From: Dickeya poaceiphila
GTDB lineage: Bacteria; Pseudomonadota; Gammaproteobacteria; Enterobacterales; Enterobacteriaceae
Direction of reading: 5' to 3'
NCBI RefSeq assembly: GCF_007858975.2
Contig: NZ_CP042220.2
Coordinates: 2,790,001 to 2,854,000 of the forward strand
DNA: 64,000 nucleotides
Part shown: positions 62,833-64,000 of the stretch, one piece after another
Layout of the letters: each line of letters opens with the position of its first letter
Position numbering within the stretch: position 1 is the stretch's first letter
Notes under the pieces: generated by a model
Databases searched by the model: none
Seen by the model: the letters and a program-made list of their open reading frames with translations, nothing else
Told to the model about the DNA's origin: nothing
Position numbers and translations under genes: made by a program

Positions 62833-62860
62833 AGGTCGGGTTTTTTACCCGACCTTTTTT
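62833..62860 (+). terminator. gltA terminator
   Basis: AGGTCGGGT-TTTTT-ACCCGACCT followed by T5: 9-bp stem, 32 bases after the stop. Confidence 0.9.
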
Positions 62861-62921
62861 AAAAGTGAAATATAGACATCTCGCCTTTCAGCCACAGAAA
62901 AAGCTGGCCATTATTTCCTGA

Positions 62922-63659
62922 TTATCGGGCCATAACCTGTATGCCGTACTGAACAAAACTTTCCCGTAGCCGACGGGCAAAGCTCAGCGCATGAGCATTG
63001 TCACCATGCAAACAAACGGTTTCTGCCTGCACCGCAACCCAACTGCCGTTACTGGCACGAACCCGCTGACGCTGCACCATTTCCAGTGTCTGAGCCAGCG
63101 CCAACTCGTCACTACTGATCACAGCAGCAGGCTGATCACGCGGCACCAGCGAACCATCGGCCTGATAGTTACGGTCAGCGAAAACCTCCTGACGGGTTTT
63201 CAGTCCGGCGCGTTTACCGGCACGAATCAGCTCACTCCCCGCCAGCCCGACCAGACATAACGACGGATCAACTGCCGCCACCGCATGGGCAATGGCCTCT
63301 GCCAGCGCGGGGTCGCGCGCCGCCTGATTGTAGAGCATACCGTGGGGTTTGACGTGAAACAGGCGTGCGCCTTCTGCTTTGATAATCGCTGCCAGCGCGC
63401 CAATTTGGTATAGCACCTGTGCATAAACCGTTTCCGGCGGCACATTCATCGCCGATCGACCGAAGTTTTCACGGTCAAAAAAACTTGGGTGAGCGCCAAT
63501 TGCTACACCATACTGAATAGCCCAGCGCACTGACTGACGCATCATGTCAGCATCGCCGGCATGAAAACCGCAGGCGATATTAGCAGAGGAAACCAGTTGT
63601 AACAGCGCCTCGTCATGTTGGCCGCCCTCTCCCAAATCAGCATTCAAATCAATTACCAT
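62922..63659 (-). CDS. pxpA: 5-oxoprolinase subunit A (LamB/YcsF family)
   Basis: 245 residues from ATG 63659 ([16 protein letters not shown]); the frame is open to 63794 but that part overlaps pxpC. Family blocks [20 protein letters not shown] and [14 protein letters not shown] carry the conserved His and Asp. With PxpB and PxpC it hydrolyses 5-oxoproline to glutamate using ATP. Start overlaps the pxpC end by 11 bases. Confidence 0.94.
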   Translation of the reverse strand: MVIDLNADLGEGGQHDEALLQLVSSANIACGFHAGDADMMRQSVRWAIQYGVAIGAHPSFFDRENFGRSAMNVPPETVYAQVLYQIGALAAIIKAEGARLFHVKPHGMLYNQAARDPALAEAIAHAVAAVDPSLCLVGLAGSELIRAGKRAGLKTRQEVFADRNYQADGSLVPRDQPAAVISSDELALAQTLEMVQRQRVRASNGSWVAVQAETVCLHGDNAHALSFARRLRESFVQYGIQVMAR

Positions 63660-64000
63660 GTAGCCTCCAAGCCAATTGTTCCAGATAGCGGTGCTGCTCT
63701 TGTAATGCTCGCTGTGCCTCATCCAGAGAACAACGAATAAAGTGAACCGGTTCACCCAGGCGCAACTGCGCCATGTTGTACAAGTCAGCTTCAATCACAC
63801 AGCCAATGCGTGGATAGCCGCCAGTCGTTTGAGCATCGGCCATCAGCACAATCGGCTTACCGCTGTGCGGCACCTGAATAACCCCTGGTAGCAGACCATG
63901 CGACAACATTTCCCGTGGTTTTTCAAGCATCAACGCCGGCCCCAACAGACGATACCCCATACGGTTGCTCTGTGGGCTAAGATGCCAGCCAGTACGCCAG
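63649..64000 (-). CDS. pxpC: 5-oxoprolinase subunit C (5' end outside window)
   Basis: C-terminal 116 residues of a YbgK/PxpC-type protein: the frame is open across the window edge (...[19 protein letters not shown]) so the ATG at 63960 is internal. [36 protein letters not shown] are family blocks. Translated with pxpA. Confidence 0.9.
   Translation of the reverse strand, partial: WRTGWHLSPQSNRMGYRLLGPALMLEKPREMLSHGLLPGVIQVPHSGKPIVLMADAQTTGGYPRIGCVIEADLYNMAQLRLGEPVHFIRCSLDEAQRALQEQHRYLEQLAWRLHGN

Overview
The window reads as chromosome of a plant-associated enterobacterium, most likely Dickeya or a close relative (Pectobacteriaceae). This rests on near-complete protein similarity to Escherichia coli housekeeping genes, long runs of E. 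coli-like gene order, a VirK-family gene, and a Wza/Wzb/Wzc exopolysaccharide locus. Species is not determinable from what I can see.

Layout. 1-6.5 kb: start of an exopolysaccharide operon on the minus strand (wza-wzb-wzc and a glycosyltransferase cut by the window edge). Its long control region carries a JUMPstart/ops element, an RcsAB-like box, a CRP-like site and a decayed second copy of the wza start. 6.5-15.1 kb: yegH, asmA, dcd, udk, mrp and metG, a block that lies at about 46-47 min in E. coli. 15.3-19.5 kb: accessory genes (VirK-family secreted protein, an AbiEii-like nucleotidyltransferase with a small partner, an orphan periplasmic binding protein paired with an LVIVD-repeat propeller). 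These sit at the junction between the metG block and a block that in E. coli lies near 16-17 min.

19.5-63 kb follows E. coli order almost gene for gene: pgl, ybhA, modCBA, acrZ, modE, (an unknown 290-aa gene), modF, galETKM, gpmA, aroG, pnuC, nadA, (yqgA), two tRNA-Lys genes, cpoB-pal-tolBARQ-ybgC, ybgE-cydX-cydBA, sucDCBA-sdhBADC, gltA, pxpA, pxpC. Together these cover molybdate uptake, galactose use (Leloir), part of glycolysis and the shikimate entry step, NAD precursor supply, envelope constriction (Tol-Pal), the high-affinity terminal oxidase, and a large part of the TCA cycle.

Insertions. An IS10-like IS4-family element sits exactly in the loop of the shared gpmA/aroG terminator, with a 9-bp target duplication. 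It is itself broken by an IS256-family element and an internal deletion. Downstream of the tRNA-Lys genes is a tandem array whose units end in the exact tRNA-Lys acceptor end including CCA and fold back on it; this is the most unusual structure in the window. No CRISPR array, prophage or rRNA was seen. Several genes too short or too open for simple ORF calling were read directly from the sequence: acrZ, cydX and both edge-truncated genes.
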